NCBI GenBank assembly: GCA_002347265.1
Contig: DDYB01000023.1
Span: 62,001 to 126,000 of the forward strand
Direction: 5' to 3'
Length of the DNA: 64,000 nucleotides
Source of the DNA: Desulfobacteraceae bacterium UBA2245
GTDB taxonomy: Bacteria > Desulfobacterota > Desulfobacteria > Desulfobacterales > UBA2245
Part shown: in pieces, positions 1 through 7,949 of the stretch
Layout: each line of letters opens with the position of its first letter
How positions within the stretch are numbered: the first letter of the stretch is position 1
Notes under the pieces: model-generated
Seen by the model: only the letters and a program-made list of their open reading frames with translations
What the model was told of the DNA's origin: nothing
Databases searched by the model: none
Position numbers and translations under genes: made by a program

Positions 1-815
1 AACTCTCCGCCCACGCCGGCCATCTTGAGCATATCCTCCGCGGCTTCCTCCCGAATGATGTCGATCACATCGTCCACCGTAACGATCCCCACCAGACGGT
101 TGGTTTCATCCACCACCGGAACGGCCAGAATATCATACCGGGCAACGATTCTGGCCACCTCTTCCTGGTCCGTGTCGGTTTTTACCGACACCACATCGGT
201 ACGCATGAAATCCCGAAGGGGAGTCTCCGGGGGTACGACCACGAGCTGACGCAAAGAGCTCACGCCGACGAGCTTTTCATAAGCATCCACCGCATAAAGG
301 TAAAAGGGCATCTCTACATGCAGATGCTCCTTCTGAATCGAACCGATCGCCTCGGCGGCGGTGACGTCCTCCGGCAGAGCGATAAAATCCGGCACCATGA
401 TGCCGCCGGCCGTATCATCGGGATACTGGAGCAGACCCTCGACCTCATCGGATCCTTCCCGCTTCATTTTTTCCAGAATAGAATGGGTGGTATCCTCGGG
501 CAGGGGGCCGATCAGATCCGCAACGTCATCGGTTGGCATGTGCTCGAAAATCTCGGCCATCTCGTCGATATTCAGTTCCTCGACAAAATCCATAAAGGCG
601 TCCTCTTCCATCTTGGTTAAAAGCGCGCCTTTTTTCTCAGGATCCTCGATGAGCTGGAAAAGCTTGTGCCGGCTGGCCAGGGGCAGGGAGCGGAATGCTA
701 CGGACAGGTCGGCCGCATGGGTTTTGTTCATGATCTTGCGCAGATGCGAGATCGCACCGCGCCTGAGCAGCCGCTGGATGCTGCCGATCAGTATTTTGTT
801 GCCGTCATTTTGCAT
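1..815 (-). CDS. mgtE: Magnesium transporter MgtE, N-terminal part (cut by window edge)
   Basis: The minus-strand frame opens at ATG 815 and runs off the left end. About 271 residues are visible. The first ~125 form the acidic, helical MgtE N-domain (segments such as SLPLASRHKLF, EHMPTDDVADL and YPDDTAGGIMV). Two CBS domains follow, the second containing DILAVPVVDETNRLVGIV and VDDVIDIIREEA. The five-helix membrane domain lies outside the window. In the family, the N- and CBS domains sense cytosolic Mg2+ and gate the channel. The gene lies 79 bases downstream of the surA-like gene in the same direction and may share its transcript. Identification is secure from domain order and motifs. Confidence 0.93.
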   Translation of the reverse strand, partial: MQNDGNKILIGSIQRLLRRGAISHLRKIMNKTHAADLSVAFRSLPLASRHKLFQLIEDPEKKGALLTKMEEDAFMDFVEELNIDEMAEIFEHMPTDDVADLIGPLPEDTTHSILEKMKREGSDEVEGLLQYPDDTAGGIMVPDFIALPEDVTAAEAIGSIQKEHLHVEMPFYLYAVDAYEKLVGVSSLRQLVVVPPETPLRDFMRTDVVSVKTDTDQEEVARIVARYDILAVPVVDETNRLVGIVTVDDVIDIIREEAAEDMLKMAGVGGE

Positions 816-894
816 GCAAGGCTTTCACCGGCCGGGGAAGGCCGTTTATTTCACGAAATATCCGGTTCTTTGAAAACCGAAAATCCTGGCACGA

Positions 895-1896
895 CTAACG
901 GACAATCTTGATATGAGATCGCCGCCTGAGCTCTTGAAGCCATTCTTTAAACTTGCTGTCCACGATCTCTTTGTAAAGCCGATCCTGAATTTCGGCAGTG
1001 GCCTCCTCCAACGTCCTGCCTTCGCCCGCCTCGACCGCTTCAACGTAAAAGACCTGAAAACCCTGATCGGTACGGAGAATCGGCGTGACATCGCCCGCCT
1101 TCAAATCCCTGAGGTGTTCCTGCAGCTGGGGAGAAAGCTGATCCAGACTGAAAAATCCCACATCTCCGCCCTGGTCTCTGTTCGGGGCTTCGGAATACCG
1201 CCGGGCAAGATCCTCAATGGATTGTCCGGCCCTGAGTTGATCCAGAACCAGCTTGAATTTTTCGGCTACGTCCTGTTCCGCGTTCGGATTTTTGGAAACA
1301 GGCGCCTTCATCAGTATGTTTCGAAGATGATACCGCCGGATTCCCTGAAACAGCTCCGGATGACGTTCGTAGTAGGCCTTGGTCTCCTCCGGAGTAATGA
1401 CGACCCGGGAGCGCACCTCGATATTGACCAGCTTGGAGCGAAGAATCTGTTCCTTGATTTTTTCCCGGTACTCTTCGTAACTCATGCCCTGAGAGGCAAG
1501 AATGTTCCGCAAGCTTTCATCCGTGTAATGATTGGCATTTTTGATCTGTTCGACCGTTCCATCAATTTCCTTGTCGGAAACCGAGATCTTGTATCGTTTA
1601 ATTTCCTGGTCGGTAAGTTTCTGGTCGATCAACTGATTGAGCATGTCCTCGCGAACCTTGAAGCGCATCTGCTCCTGCTTGTCGTCGGCATAACCCATGG
1701 CCAGAATCTGGCTTTCATAGGGCGCCAGCACCTGATTCAGATCAAACAGGGTGATCACCTCATCATTGACCACGGCGACAATCCGTTCCACCACCTGCCC
1801 GCCTTCGGCGTTGATTTCGCCCGCGGTCGCCCATACGATCAAACATGCCGCCAGTACGGCAAGAAAAAAATTTCGAGACTCAAAGCGCTTTGTCAT
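895..1896 (-). CDS. surA: Periplasmic SurA-type peptidylprolyl isomerase/chaperone
   Basis: 333 residues. Residues ~1-30 form a signal peptide (LAVLAACLIVWATAGEINA) for export to the periplasm. A SurA N-terminal chaperone domain follows, starting VVERIVAVVNDEVIT and continuing to about residue 170. One parvulin-type PPIase domain occupies ~187-285 (YHLRNILMK, the glycine-rich RDQGGDVGFF, and LRTDQGFQVF). E. coli SurA has two parvulin domains, so this is the shorter single-parvulin form common in deltaproteobacteria. Expected role: folding and escort of outer-membrane proteins. The start ATG 1896 has only a weak ribosome site. It lies 40 bases downstream of a second SurA-like gene. Confidence 0.9.
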   Translation of the reverse strand: MTKRFESRNFFLAVLAACLIVWATAGEINAEGGQVVERIVAVVNDEVITLFDLNQVLAPYESQILAMGYADDKQEQMRFKVREDMLNQLIDQKLTDQEIKRYKISVSDKEIDGTVEQIKNANHYTDESLRNILASQGMSYEEYREKIKEQILRSKLVNIEVRSRVVITPEETKAYYERHPELFQGIRRYHLRNILMKAPVSKNPNAEQDVAEKFKLVLDQLRAGQSIEDLARRYSEAPNRDQGGDVGFFSLDQLSPQLQEHLRDLKAGDVTPILRTDQGFQVFYVEAVEAGEGRTLEEATAEIQDRLYKEIVDSKFKEWLQELRRRSHIKIVR

Positions 1897-1936
1897 AAGA
1901 TTGTTCCAAATTAAGGGCCTAAGCCCGGATTATTGA

Positions 1937-2635
1937 TTATTGATTGACCAGCCGGGACCATGCCTTCCGGTTCACTTCCACCGGATATTTTTTGCGAAGG
2001 CTTGAAATCCAGGGGCTGTAAGCAGCCTCCAGTTTCAACCGCCGCAAATTTTCCACAACCGCAGTTTCCATTTGTTGAGGATCAGGCCGGACGTTCGAAC
2101 GCAAATCCTTCTCCTTATAGTGTTCCTGATAATATTTTTCAACCTCTTCCACCGTTATATTCACCTGACCGGCCAATTCCTTTTCCACCAGTTTTTCCCT
2201 GAGAAGCTGCATCTTCAGGCGGGCTTTCCATACCTGCAAAGGAATCGCATGCTCCAGCGCAATACTCTTGAAGTATCCGGGTGGATAATCCTCGCATATG
2301 CGTAAAAAGGCCGCTTTAAGCTCCGAATCGGCGACCTGAATATTGAGCTCACGGGCTCTCTGCGTCAGAACCAGATCTTCCACCATCTGGTTTAAAAGCC
2401 TCATACGCGCTTCCTGAAGAATTTCCGGACGCTGCAATGAGGACCGGGGATAGGCGGTTTTAAAGATCTCGAATTGTTGCCAAAAATCCGAAACGGTTCG
2501 AATGTCGTCCCTGATTCGGACGAGATACGCTTCCTTTGAACCATCCGATTTGAAGCATCCTCCCAGAACCAGCATGCACCCCAGAGCCAGGCTTGCGGCA
2601 ATTAAAAGGCGCTGTTTCATTTCCTGCATATCCAT
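1937..2635 (-). CDS. SurA-like lipoprotein (putative periplasmic foldase/chaperone)
   Basis: 232 residues. A lipoprotein signal (hydrophobic stretch, then lipobox VLGGC) predicts lipid anchoring. The rest resembles a SurA/PpiC N-terminal chaperone domain: helical, with EILQEARMRLLNQMVEDLVL and a LLREKLVEKEL segment. No parvulin catalytic domain is present, so it is probably a chaperone rather than an isomerase. The signal peptide begins at the internal Met (MKQRLL, base 2620). ATG 2635 is kept as the outer start because the internal site has its Shine-Dalgarno too close. It precedes the surA-like gene on the same strand, a paired arrangement seen in related bacteria. Confidence 0.8.
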   Translation of the reverse strand: MDMQEMKQRLLIAASLALGCMLVLGGCFKSDGSKEAYLVRIRDDIRTVSDFWQQFEIFKTAYPRSSLQRPEILQEARMRLLNQMVEDLVLTQRARELNIQVADSELKAAFLRICEDYPPGYFKSIALEHAIPLQVWKARLKMQLLREKLVEKELAGQVNITVEEVEKYYQEHYKEKDLRSNVRPDPQQMETAVVENLRRLKLEAAYSPWISSLRKKYPVEVNRKAWSRLVNQ

Positions 2636-2709
2636 TCAAACGTCAGACTCCGTTTTTCCGAAATCGACGGCGACAAAAAGTTCCCATCAGCACTGTGTGT
2701 TCCAATCGT

Positions 2710-2775
2710 TCAGGCGTTAACACGTTGATATATATCCTGCAATATGTTTTTCGCTTCAAGCAACCACCCAGCCGT
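2710..2775 (-). pseudogene. Relic of the 3' end of an mfd gene
   Basis: Read on the minus strand this stretch encodes LLEAKNILQDIYQRVNA followed by TGA. The intact Mfd in this window (minus, 45417-48911) ends LLEAKNMLQDIYHCVNAG. By eye about 51 of 61 aligned bases match the end of that gene. The similarity fades upstream of ~2775, and no helicase sequence precedes it. The relic sits directly upstream of the SurA-like lipoprotein gene, where mfd is often found in related genomes (from memory). It therefore probably marks an ancestral mfd-surA operon whose mfd was lost or relocated. Confidence 0.75.
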
Positions 2776-2875
2776 GAAGCCCCGGTCTGGCGAAACCGGA
2801 CAGAGACATGAGTGAAAGAGCGGCTTTATAACGAAGCCAGGGAGGAGCGGCCTGCGGCATGGCCGACAGAACGCT

Positions 2876-3026
2876 TAGCAGGCTGTTGAAAAACTGCGCC
2901 TGAGGCCGCCATTCAGCGTTGCGCGGCTCTCGCCAATGCTCACATATGCTTGAATATGCTGCGCTTGTCGTATCGCCGCGCGCCTTGCCTGACGGCCTGA
3001 TTCTTGTTTTTCAATACCCTGTTAAA
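2876..3026 (+). repeat. Dispersed intergenic repeat A, copy 1
   Basis: About 145-150 bases beginning CAGGCTGTTGAAAAACTGCG and containing CTTGAATATGCTGCGCTTGT and TATCGCCGCGCGCC. It ends in a TTTTTCAATAC-like tail that is roughly complementary to its start, so the ends form a loose inverted repeat. Two further copies occur in opposite orientation at ~3777-3888 and ~39363-39505. No protein is supported inside it. Confidence 0.8.
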
Positions 3027-3170
3027 TGTATGCTGGAGAGAGATTGGATGATATCGGGAGGCATGTCGGCACAGGCGGTTCAGACTTATTGATTTCTGAT
3101 GACTGTTCCGAGCACTCGGACTATCGCTCTAAAACAGCTCGTCGTTCATGATATTGTAGGATATTTGGAA

Positions 3171-3199
3171 TTGACATTCGCCACTCTTTTTTACATACT
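3171..3199 (+). promoter_or_regulatory. Putative sigma70 promoter for the 3282 gene
   Basis: A perfect TTGACA at 3171-3176 is followed after 17 bases by CATACT (3194-3199; 4 of 6 matches to TATAAT). The coding start is about 80 bases downstream. Spacing and position are good, but the call is from consensus match alone. Confidence 0.5.
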
Positions 3200-3281
3200 T
3201 CCTCAAAAAAGAGTTGTACCAAATACCGTATCGGTCAGGATACTATATCTTGGGACGGTCAAGCTCGTTGGGAGAACATCT

Positions 3282-3686
3282 ATGATTCAGAACAAAATTG
3301 TAGTTCGCTATCAGGACGGACGTGTGGTCAAAGGCATCACCAGAGACTTTTTTCCCAATAAGGACATTTTTCATCTGGTATTGGCGGACGCTCAGCCCGG
3401 AAGCAAACCGCTTGAGGTACGCACCCAGGATCTCAAGGCGGTCTTTTTCGTCAAGGCTTTCGAGGGCAACCCCAGGTATGACGACAAGAAGGAATTCGAC
3501 CCGGCCAAACCGGTGATCGGTCGAAAGATTCAGGTGATCTTCAAGGACGGCGAACTGATGGTCGGCACGACCAACGGATACGATCCCAAACGGCCGGGGT
3601 TTTTCGTCATGCCTGCGGATCCCCAGTCCAACATCGAGCGGTGCTTCGTGTTCACGCCGGCAACCCGCGGAGTTTCATTTATTTAA
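3282..3686 (+). CDS. Conserved hypothetical protein, 134 aa
   Basis: The start ATG 3282 is chosen because GGGAGA lies about 8 bases upstream; the reading frame also extends upstream without a ribosome site. The protein is soluble with no signal peptide. It consists of two similar beta-rich halves: KIVVRYQDGRVVKGITRDFF near the N-terminus, and KIQVIFKDGELMVGTTNGYD from about residue 80. Both carry a V-x-[YF]-x-DG-x-x-x-x-G-x-T pattern, so an internal duplication is likely. Similar proteins occur in delta- and other proteobacteria without known function. It stands alone between two inverted copies of repeat A. Confidence 0.7.
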   Translation: MIQNKIVVRYQDGRVVKGITRDFFPNKDIFHLVLADAQPGSKPLEVRTQDLKAVFFVKAFEGNPRYDDKKEFDPAKPVIGRKIQVIFKDGELMVGTTNGYDPKRPGFFVMPADPQSNIERCFVFTPATRGVSFI

Positions 3687-3776
3687 TTGTAAAAGCGCTC
3701 ATCATTGCTCCTTTTTGCGTTCATGATAGAGCGGCTTCGACGCTTATTCACCTGCCTGTTTTTTCAGACCAGTTCT

Positions 3777-3888
3777 ATGCGCGCGGCGATACGACAACCG
3801 CGGCATATTCAAGCGCGAGCATTGGCGATCGCCGCGCAAAGCTGGATGGCGGCTTTAGGCGCGGTTTTTTTAACCGGCTGTTAGAAAA
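3777..3888 (-). repeat. Dispersed intergenic repeat A, copy 2 (inverted)
   Basis: The reverse complement reads AACAGCCGGTTAAAAAAACC, then GCTTTGCGCGGCGATCGCCA, GCTTGAATATGCCGCGGTTG and TCGTATCGCCGCGCGC. It aligns along copy 1 but is shorter, lacking part of the tail. Copies 1 and 2 face each other and bracket the 3282-3686 gene. Confidence 0.75.
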
Positions 3889-4439
3889 AAGTGTGGAAGT
3901 AGACTCAAGATTCTGCTAAAAATTTATAAAGGGTGTCTTCTCCAGATCTCTGTTTCGACCCAAAACTCCTGCCTAATGAACGCTGAACCATGACATGTGC
4001 ACCCTTTTTAATGAACAAAACCTGTTTCGGACAGACATGAAACGAAATAGCATATTGGCTGAGTAGTCTTTTCCAAATATTTTTAAATAGATATTGATCC
4101 CATTCCGGCGCCTTTGTGCGCCTTTGTAATAAGGGTTCCAGAAGGGGATTCATTACCTGTAATAAAAATTTCCTTGCGCACTGATTCGCGAAGCGCCAAA
4201 AGGCGGTCGGCGATGCTGTTGCAACCATGCTTTCTTACGGTCAGGCAAGTATATTGCTGTCGTGACAGTCTTTTGCCAATCGCACAAATTCATGGGGGCA
4301 GCTTGGGGTGACAACGAATGCGGCTGGCCCCTTCGATTATGTCCCCGACAAACAGGACATGGATTTCTGTCGCTTCTAAGAATGGAATGGGTCGATACCA
4401 AACAATTCGGACTTAACCCAAATAGAAACTGAGAGGAAC
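3889..4439. other. Intergenic region without a supported gene
   Basis: About 550 bases between repeat A and the cysteine-rich protein gene. Minus-strand reading frames here (3905-4228, and 4153-4593 which runs into the next gene) have no recognisable domain and no convincing ribosome site. A CPVCRGHN stretch in one of them hints at a decayed zinc-binding sequence, but nothing else supports that. The promoter of the downstream block is expected here; no good -35/-10 or GG-N10-GC match was seen. Confidence 0.4.
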
Positions 4440-5423
4440 ATGTCAAAGCTTTTAGCATTACAAGTAAAAGTGGAGGTAGGCCTTGCGGAAGGCCTTTCCC
4501 TGGAACGCGAAGGCTTATGGGTGCATTGTGCGCTCGCCGGCAGGGACGGCAAGCGCTTGGGAAAAGCGCAAGTCGATAAGAATGGCCGGGCAACCGTCAA
4601 ACTTCAGGTTCCCGGCGAAAAACCGCCGGCGATCGACGTGATATTGTCTCCCTTGTCCGGGCTCACCAAACTGAAACGCATCCGAACGGAAAAGATTACC
4701 ATAAAGCAATGGCGCGCAGGCAACGAAATCTTTGAGGCAAAAGCGTCACTGATCGTTACTCCAATCTTTGCAGCATCGGTGGACTGGTTGGAAGAGGGAT
4801 TTATTGACGAAGGCGCGCTGGTCAGCCGTTATGCCGATCCGCAGACCGAAGCCGCGGTAGAAGCGCCCATCCGCCATGCCAGGGTAAAATTGTTTGATGT
4901 CGACAAGGTCCAATTCAAGCCGCCCTGGTGCATCCCGGATATCTCTGTCCCCAATCCCGTGGAGCAGTGTCTGCCAACCCATTGTCTGCCGCAATTTCAT
5001 TGTCTTCCGTTGAATACCTGTTCGCCAGATCTGGTGTGCTCCCCGATTGTTCAGTGTGTGCCGACGACGAATCCTCCCTGCGTGCCGTCTCTTGCTCCTT
5101 CGTGCGGTCCCTGGGCAGAAGGCAGGATTAAGGATCCCGGAATTTTCGAATATGCGGCTTCCGCGAAAATCGATGCGGCCTCCGTACGACCGGGCTGTTG
5201 CGGGTCGGAAACGCCGGCTGTCTTCAAGGGTATTGCACGACGCAATACCCTGCCGATCATGAAACCGCTCGGCAGCCCGGCCCTGCAGCCGGCGGTGACC
5301 GGATTGGCGTCGAACACGGCCGCGACCTGTCTGCCTCTGGAAACAGGCGTTATGGGCAAAACAACTTACAAGAAAACCGTATTGGGCCTGGAAAGCGAGA
5401 CAGACGATTCGGGCGGATTCTGA
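4440..5423 (+). CDS. Cysteine-rich protein with Cys-x-Pro repeats, unknown function
   Basis: 327 residues; start ATG 4440 with GAGAGG just upstream. I do not recognise the family. Residues ~1-110 look like a beta-sandwich domain (VKVEVGLAEGL, KNGRATVKLQVPG). Residues ~163-223 hold nine Cys-x-Pro triplets 5-15 residues apart (CIP, CLP x3, CSP x2, CVP x2, CGP). A tenth (CLP) lies near residue 298, and a GCCGSE motif near ~255. No signal peptide or membrane helix is seen. The following radical SAM SPASM relic is in the same reading frame after the TGA. Metal binding, disulfide cross-linking or service as a substrate for modification are possible; none is shown. It is the first gene of the plus-strand block ending in the Tc-toxin-like gene. 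Confidence 0.75.
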   Translation: MSKLLALQVKVEVGLAEGLSLEREGLWVHCALAGRDGKRLGKAQVDKNGRATVKLQVPGEKPPAIDVILSPLSGLTKLKRIRTEKITIKQWRAGNEIFEAKASLIVTPIFAASVDWLEEGFIDEGALVSRYADPQTEAAVEAPIRHARVKLFDVDKVQFKPPWCIPDISVPNPVEQCLPTHCLPQFHCLPLNTCSPDLVCSPIVQCVPTTNPPCVPSLAPSCGPWAEGRIKDPGIFEYAASAKIDAASVRPGCCGSETPAVFKGIARRNTLPIMKPLGSPALQPAVTGLASNTAATCLPLETGVMGKTTYKKTVLGLESETDDSGGF

Positions 5424-5438
5424 AACGCAAGGATTTCT

Positions 5439-5810
5439 TTGAGGCGCCGGCCGGTGCGGCCTCCATTTTTTTCAAACCGCAAGGAATTTACAGAGGCCCC
5501 GCAATTCAATCCCTGCTGGAAGGGCGAGGTCGCTATTACGGATGATGGTTCCGTCCTGCCGTGCGTCTTTGGTCGCGAATGCGTTGCCGGCAAAATTCTG
5601 ACTCAACCCCTTTCCGACATTCTTTCCCGGGATGACGGAATGAAAAAGTACTGGTATATGATCAAGGACAGAATCGATGTCTGCCGTGACTGTGAATTCA
5701 GGTAAGGCTGTTATGATTGCCGTCCCCTTGCCCGGGGATGGGGCGGCGGACATCTGACAGCTAAAACCTTTGGGTACGGATATGATCCCTATACCGGCCG
5801 TTGGGGATAA
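5439..5810 (+). pseudogene. Decayed C-terminal SPASM domain of a radical SAM maturase
   Basis: From about 5480 the frame reads EFTEAPQFNPCWKGEVAIT, then GSVLPCVFGRECVAG and RIDVCRDCEFR, then TAA at 5703-5705. Past that stop the same frame continues GCYDCRPLARG and YGYDPYTGRWG and ends at TAA 5808-5810. These are the auxiliary iron-sulfur cysteine motifs (CRDCE[YF]RY-x-C-x-DCRP) typical of SPASM peptide-modifying radical SAM enzymes. The TAA replaces the Tyr codon (TAT/TAC) expected before GCYDCRP. The catalytic CxxxCxxC barrel is missing, so this cannot be a working enzyme. It resembles the C-terminus of geopeptide-type maturases. It lies between the Cys-x-Pro protein and the muramidase-like gene. 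Confidence 0.75.
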
Positions 5811-5833
5811 GTTCGGTAAAAACAGGAGAGAGC

Positions 5834-6799
5834 ATGTCATTATACAAAATGGGTTCCAAGGGCGACGAGGTACGGCGAATCCAGGAAAAATTACAGTCAA
5901 TGGGGATATACCGCGGGCCGCTTGACGGCGTGTTCGGCGGCGGCACCGATGCAGCGGTCCGGCTCTTCCAGGGAAAGAAGGCACTCGAGGTCGACGGCAT
6001 AGTCGGCTCTCTAACCTGGCAGGCGCTCTTTGGCGCAGAGGCCCCGACGAGCGCAATCACCTTCAAGCCACTGGACCATCGCTGTCTGGCGTTGACCAGC
6101 TCCTTCGAAACCGGCTCCGCTTTTCCGGACTGTTTTGCCGGACTTTCCGGTGATTTCGACGGCCAGGGCATCAGTCTCGGCGTGTGCCAGTGGAACTTCG
6201 GACAGGGGTCTTTACAGCCTCTTCTGAAACGGATGTGTGCCGATTATCCCGAGATGGCGCGGACTGTCTTTCATGAAAACCTGGAGCATCTGACAATGGT
6301 GCTGAATGCCGCGAAGCGGGAACAGATGGCCTTTGCCCGTTCCATTCAGCACGCGGTCCACAAAAGGATCTATGAGCCGTGGCTTGGCATGTTCAAGACA
6401 CTGGGGCGCACCGCCGAGTTTCAGCGGATCGAGGCCGACGCCGCCAATACACTCTACAAGGCGGCCCGACGGTTTTCTGCCGATTATGGCCTCTGGTCTG
6501 AGCGGGCTGCGGCCCTCATGTTCGACATCAAGGTGCAGAACGGCAGCATCATCAGCAAGGTAAAAGAGCAGATATTTAAATCCTTTCGGGATATTGCTCC
6601 CGGTATTTCGGAAGAGGAGCAGGAAGCGGCGCGACTCAGAATCATCGCGAACCGTCGCGCCGAGGCGGCCAATGCCAGATGGATTGAGGATGTCCGAACG
6701 CGCAAGCTCTGCATCGCCAATGGGGAAGGCATCGTCCATGGAATTGCCTATGATCTGGAGGAACAGTTCGGGATCGGGCTGCGGCGGATGCCGGTCTGA
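5834..6799 (+). CDS. Peptidoglycan-binding protein with lysozyme/chitosanase-like domain
   Basis: 321 residues from ATG 5834 (GGAGAG 5 bases upstream; preferred over the in-frame ATG 5801). Residues ~5-65 are a peptidoglycan-binding module of the PG_binding_1 type (GDEVRRIQEKLQSMGIY, VDGIVGSLTWQALFG). From ~80 on, SSFETG, DFDGQGISLGVCQWNFGQGS and the helical remainder resemble the lysozyme-like fold of GH46-type/muramidase proteins, with the Glu of SSFETG a candidate acid. No signal peptide is present, so export would need lysis or a dedicated system. Related modules open the TcA-like protein of the same block, suggesting cell-wall passage or release. The enzymatic activity is inferred. Confidence 0.72.
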   Translation: MSLYKMGSKGDEVRRIQEKLQSMGIYRGPLDGVFGGGTDAAVRLFQGKKALEVDGIVGSLTWQALFGAEAPTSAITFKPLDHRCLALTSSFETGSAFPDCFAGLSGDFDGQGISLGVCQWNFGQGSLQPLLKRMCADYPEMARTVFHENLEHLTMVLNAAKREQMAFARSIQHAVHKRIYEPWLGMFKTLGRTAEFQRIEADAANTLYKAARRFSADYGLWSERAAALMFDIKVQNGSIISKVKEQIFKSFRDIAPGISEEEQEAARLRIIANRRAEAANARWIEDVRTRKLCIANGEGIVHGIAYDLEEQFGIGLRRMPV

Positions 6800-6845
6800 G
6801 GCCGGTAAGGGTGAAAAGAAATATTTGTAGTTATAAGGAGCATTT

Positions 6846-7949
6846 ATGGGAAACATTACCTTGAAGGATATCCGGATTGCGGACCAGAGTCTCGACACGC
6901 TGACGCTGCTGGACTCGTTGCGACGGGAAAGCCTTTCTGCAAAGGCGGAGGTGTGCATTGAAAGGGCGAGACATATCACAACCTTTCTGCGGGACATGGC
7001 GGACGGCAACGAGCCGATGGAGATCCGCTATGCCCGGGCGGTAAATCATTTCCTGTCCAACAAGCTCCCTCTTTTCCTTGATAAAAGCCTCCTGGCGGGG
7101 ACAACCACATCCAGGGCTTTCGGAGCTCCGGTCTACCCCGAATTGACAGGCATGCCCATCTGGCCCGAACTCGATACCATGAGCAACCGGGAGAAAAATC
7201 CGCAGATCATCTCCCGCGAAGATGCGGACGAGTTGAATTTCAACATCTTTCCCTACTGGATGGAGCGGAACATCCTTGAAGCGACCCGCTCCAGGGAAGG
7301 CAACCCTCCCTGCATGAAGCTCTTTGAAAGAATCATCTTTTTTATTGCCAGCAAGGCCGGAACCATCTCCCATACCGTGCCGTGGTATAAAACCGCCCTA
7401 GAAAAGGGGCTGGAATGGCTGATCGAAGAAGCATCAGAAAAAGAGAAAGGATTGGCGCAAAAAGGCAATCTCACGCCGGATGAATCGCAAAAGCGAGATT
7501 TCTATCGTGCAACACAGATCGCGCTCAAGGGGATCATCGCCTATGCCGCCAACCTCAGCGCCAAGGCAGCGGAATTGGCACAAAAAGAAAATGACCCGGT
7601 TCGCAGGAGAAACCTTGAGACCATGTCATCGGTCTGCGCGCAGGTTCCTGCAAAGCCGGCCAGGAACTTCAGGGAGGCGGTGAACGGGCTCTGGATCCTC
7701 CAGATTGCAATCCACGCGGAGAGCATCAACATGGCCATCAGTCCCGGCCGTCTTGACCAGATACTGTTTTCCTGGTACCGGCGGGATATCGCCAACGGCT
7801 CGCTGACCCTGAAGGAAGCCATGGAACTGGTCGGCTGCCTCTGGCTGAAGCTGAACGACAACACCAATCTGGTTCCCGAAACAAGCGAGGAACTGTTCGG
7901 CGGCGCAGGAACGGTTCCGGCAGTTACCGTTGGCGGAATAAATAAATGA
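6846..7949 (+). CDS. Glycyl radical enzyme (PFL-like), N-terminal part, frameshifted
   Basis: Starts at ATG 6846 with AAGGAG 6 bases upstream and encodes 367 residues of the PFL-like domain (YARAVNHFLSNKLPLFLDKS, FRDMADGNEP-like N-terminus, ESINMAISPGRLDQ, GCLWLKLNDNTNL). It stops at TGA 7947-7949 just after TVGGINK. Glycyl radical enzymes normally continue with a G-x-DAVNDLTY segment here. That segment is present, but in the next frame from 7942. The likely cause is a tandem duplication of four bases in AATAAATAAATGAA. Without the extra ATAA the two parts join as one 826-residue enzyme. The substrate class (diol dehydratase, C-S/C-N lyase or other) is not assigned. Confidence 0.85.
   Translation: MGNITLKDIRIADQSLDTLTLLDSLRRESLSAKAEVCIERARHITTFLRDMADGNEPMEIRYARAVNHFLSNKLPLFLDKSLLAGTTTSRAFGAPVYPELTGMPIWPELDTMSNREKNPQIISREDADELNFNIFPYWMERNILEATRSREGNPPCMKLFERIIFFIASKAGTISHTVPWYKTALEKGLEWLIEEASEKEKGLAQKGNLTPDESQKRDFYRATQIALKGIIAYAANLSAKAAELAQKENDPVRRRNLETMSSVCAQVPAKPARNFREAVNGLWILQIAIHAESINMAISPGRLDQILFSWYRRDIANGSLTLKEAMELVGCLWLKLNDNTNLVPETSEELFGGAGTVPAVTVGGINK

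Noticed and set aside
3905..4228. 107-residue minus-strand open frame
   Set aside because: No ribosome site, no recognisable domain, and it lies in a repeat-bearing gap with degenerate sequence.
5421..5423. TGA between the Cys-x-Pro protein and the SPASM relic read as selenocysteine
   Set aside because: The relic carries a second in-frame stop (TAA 5703) and lacks the catalytic barrel; no SECIS-like hairpin was evident just after the TGA. Same frame can occur by chance one time in three.
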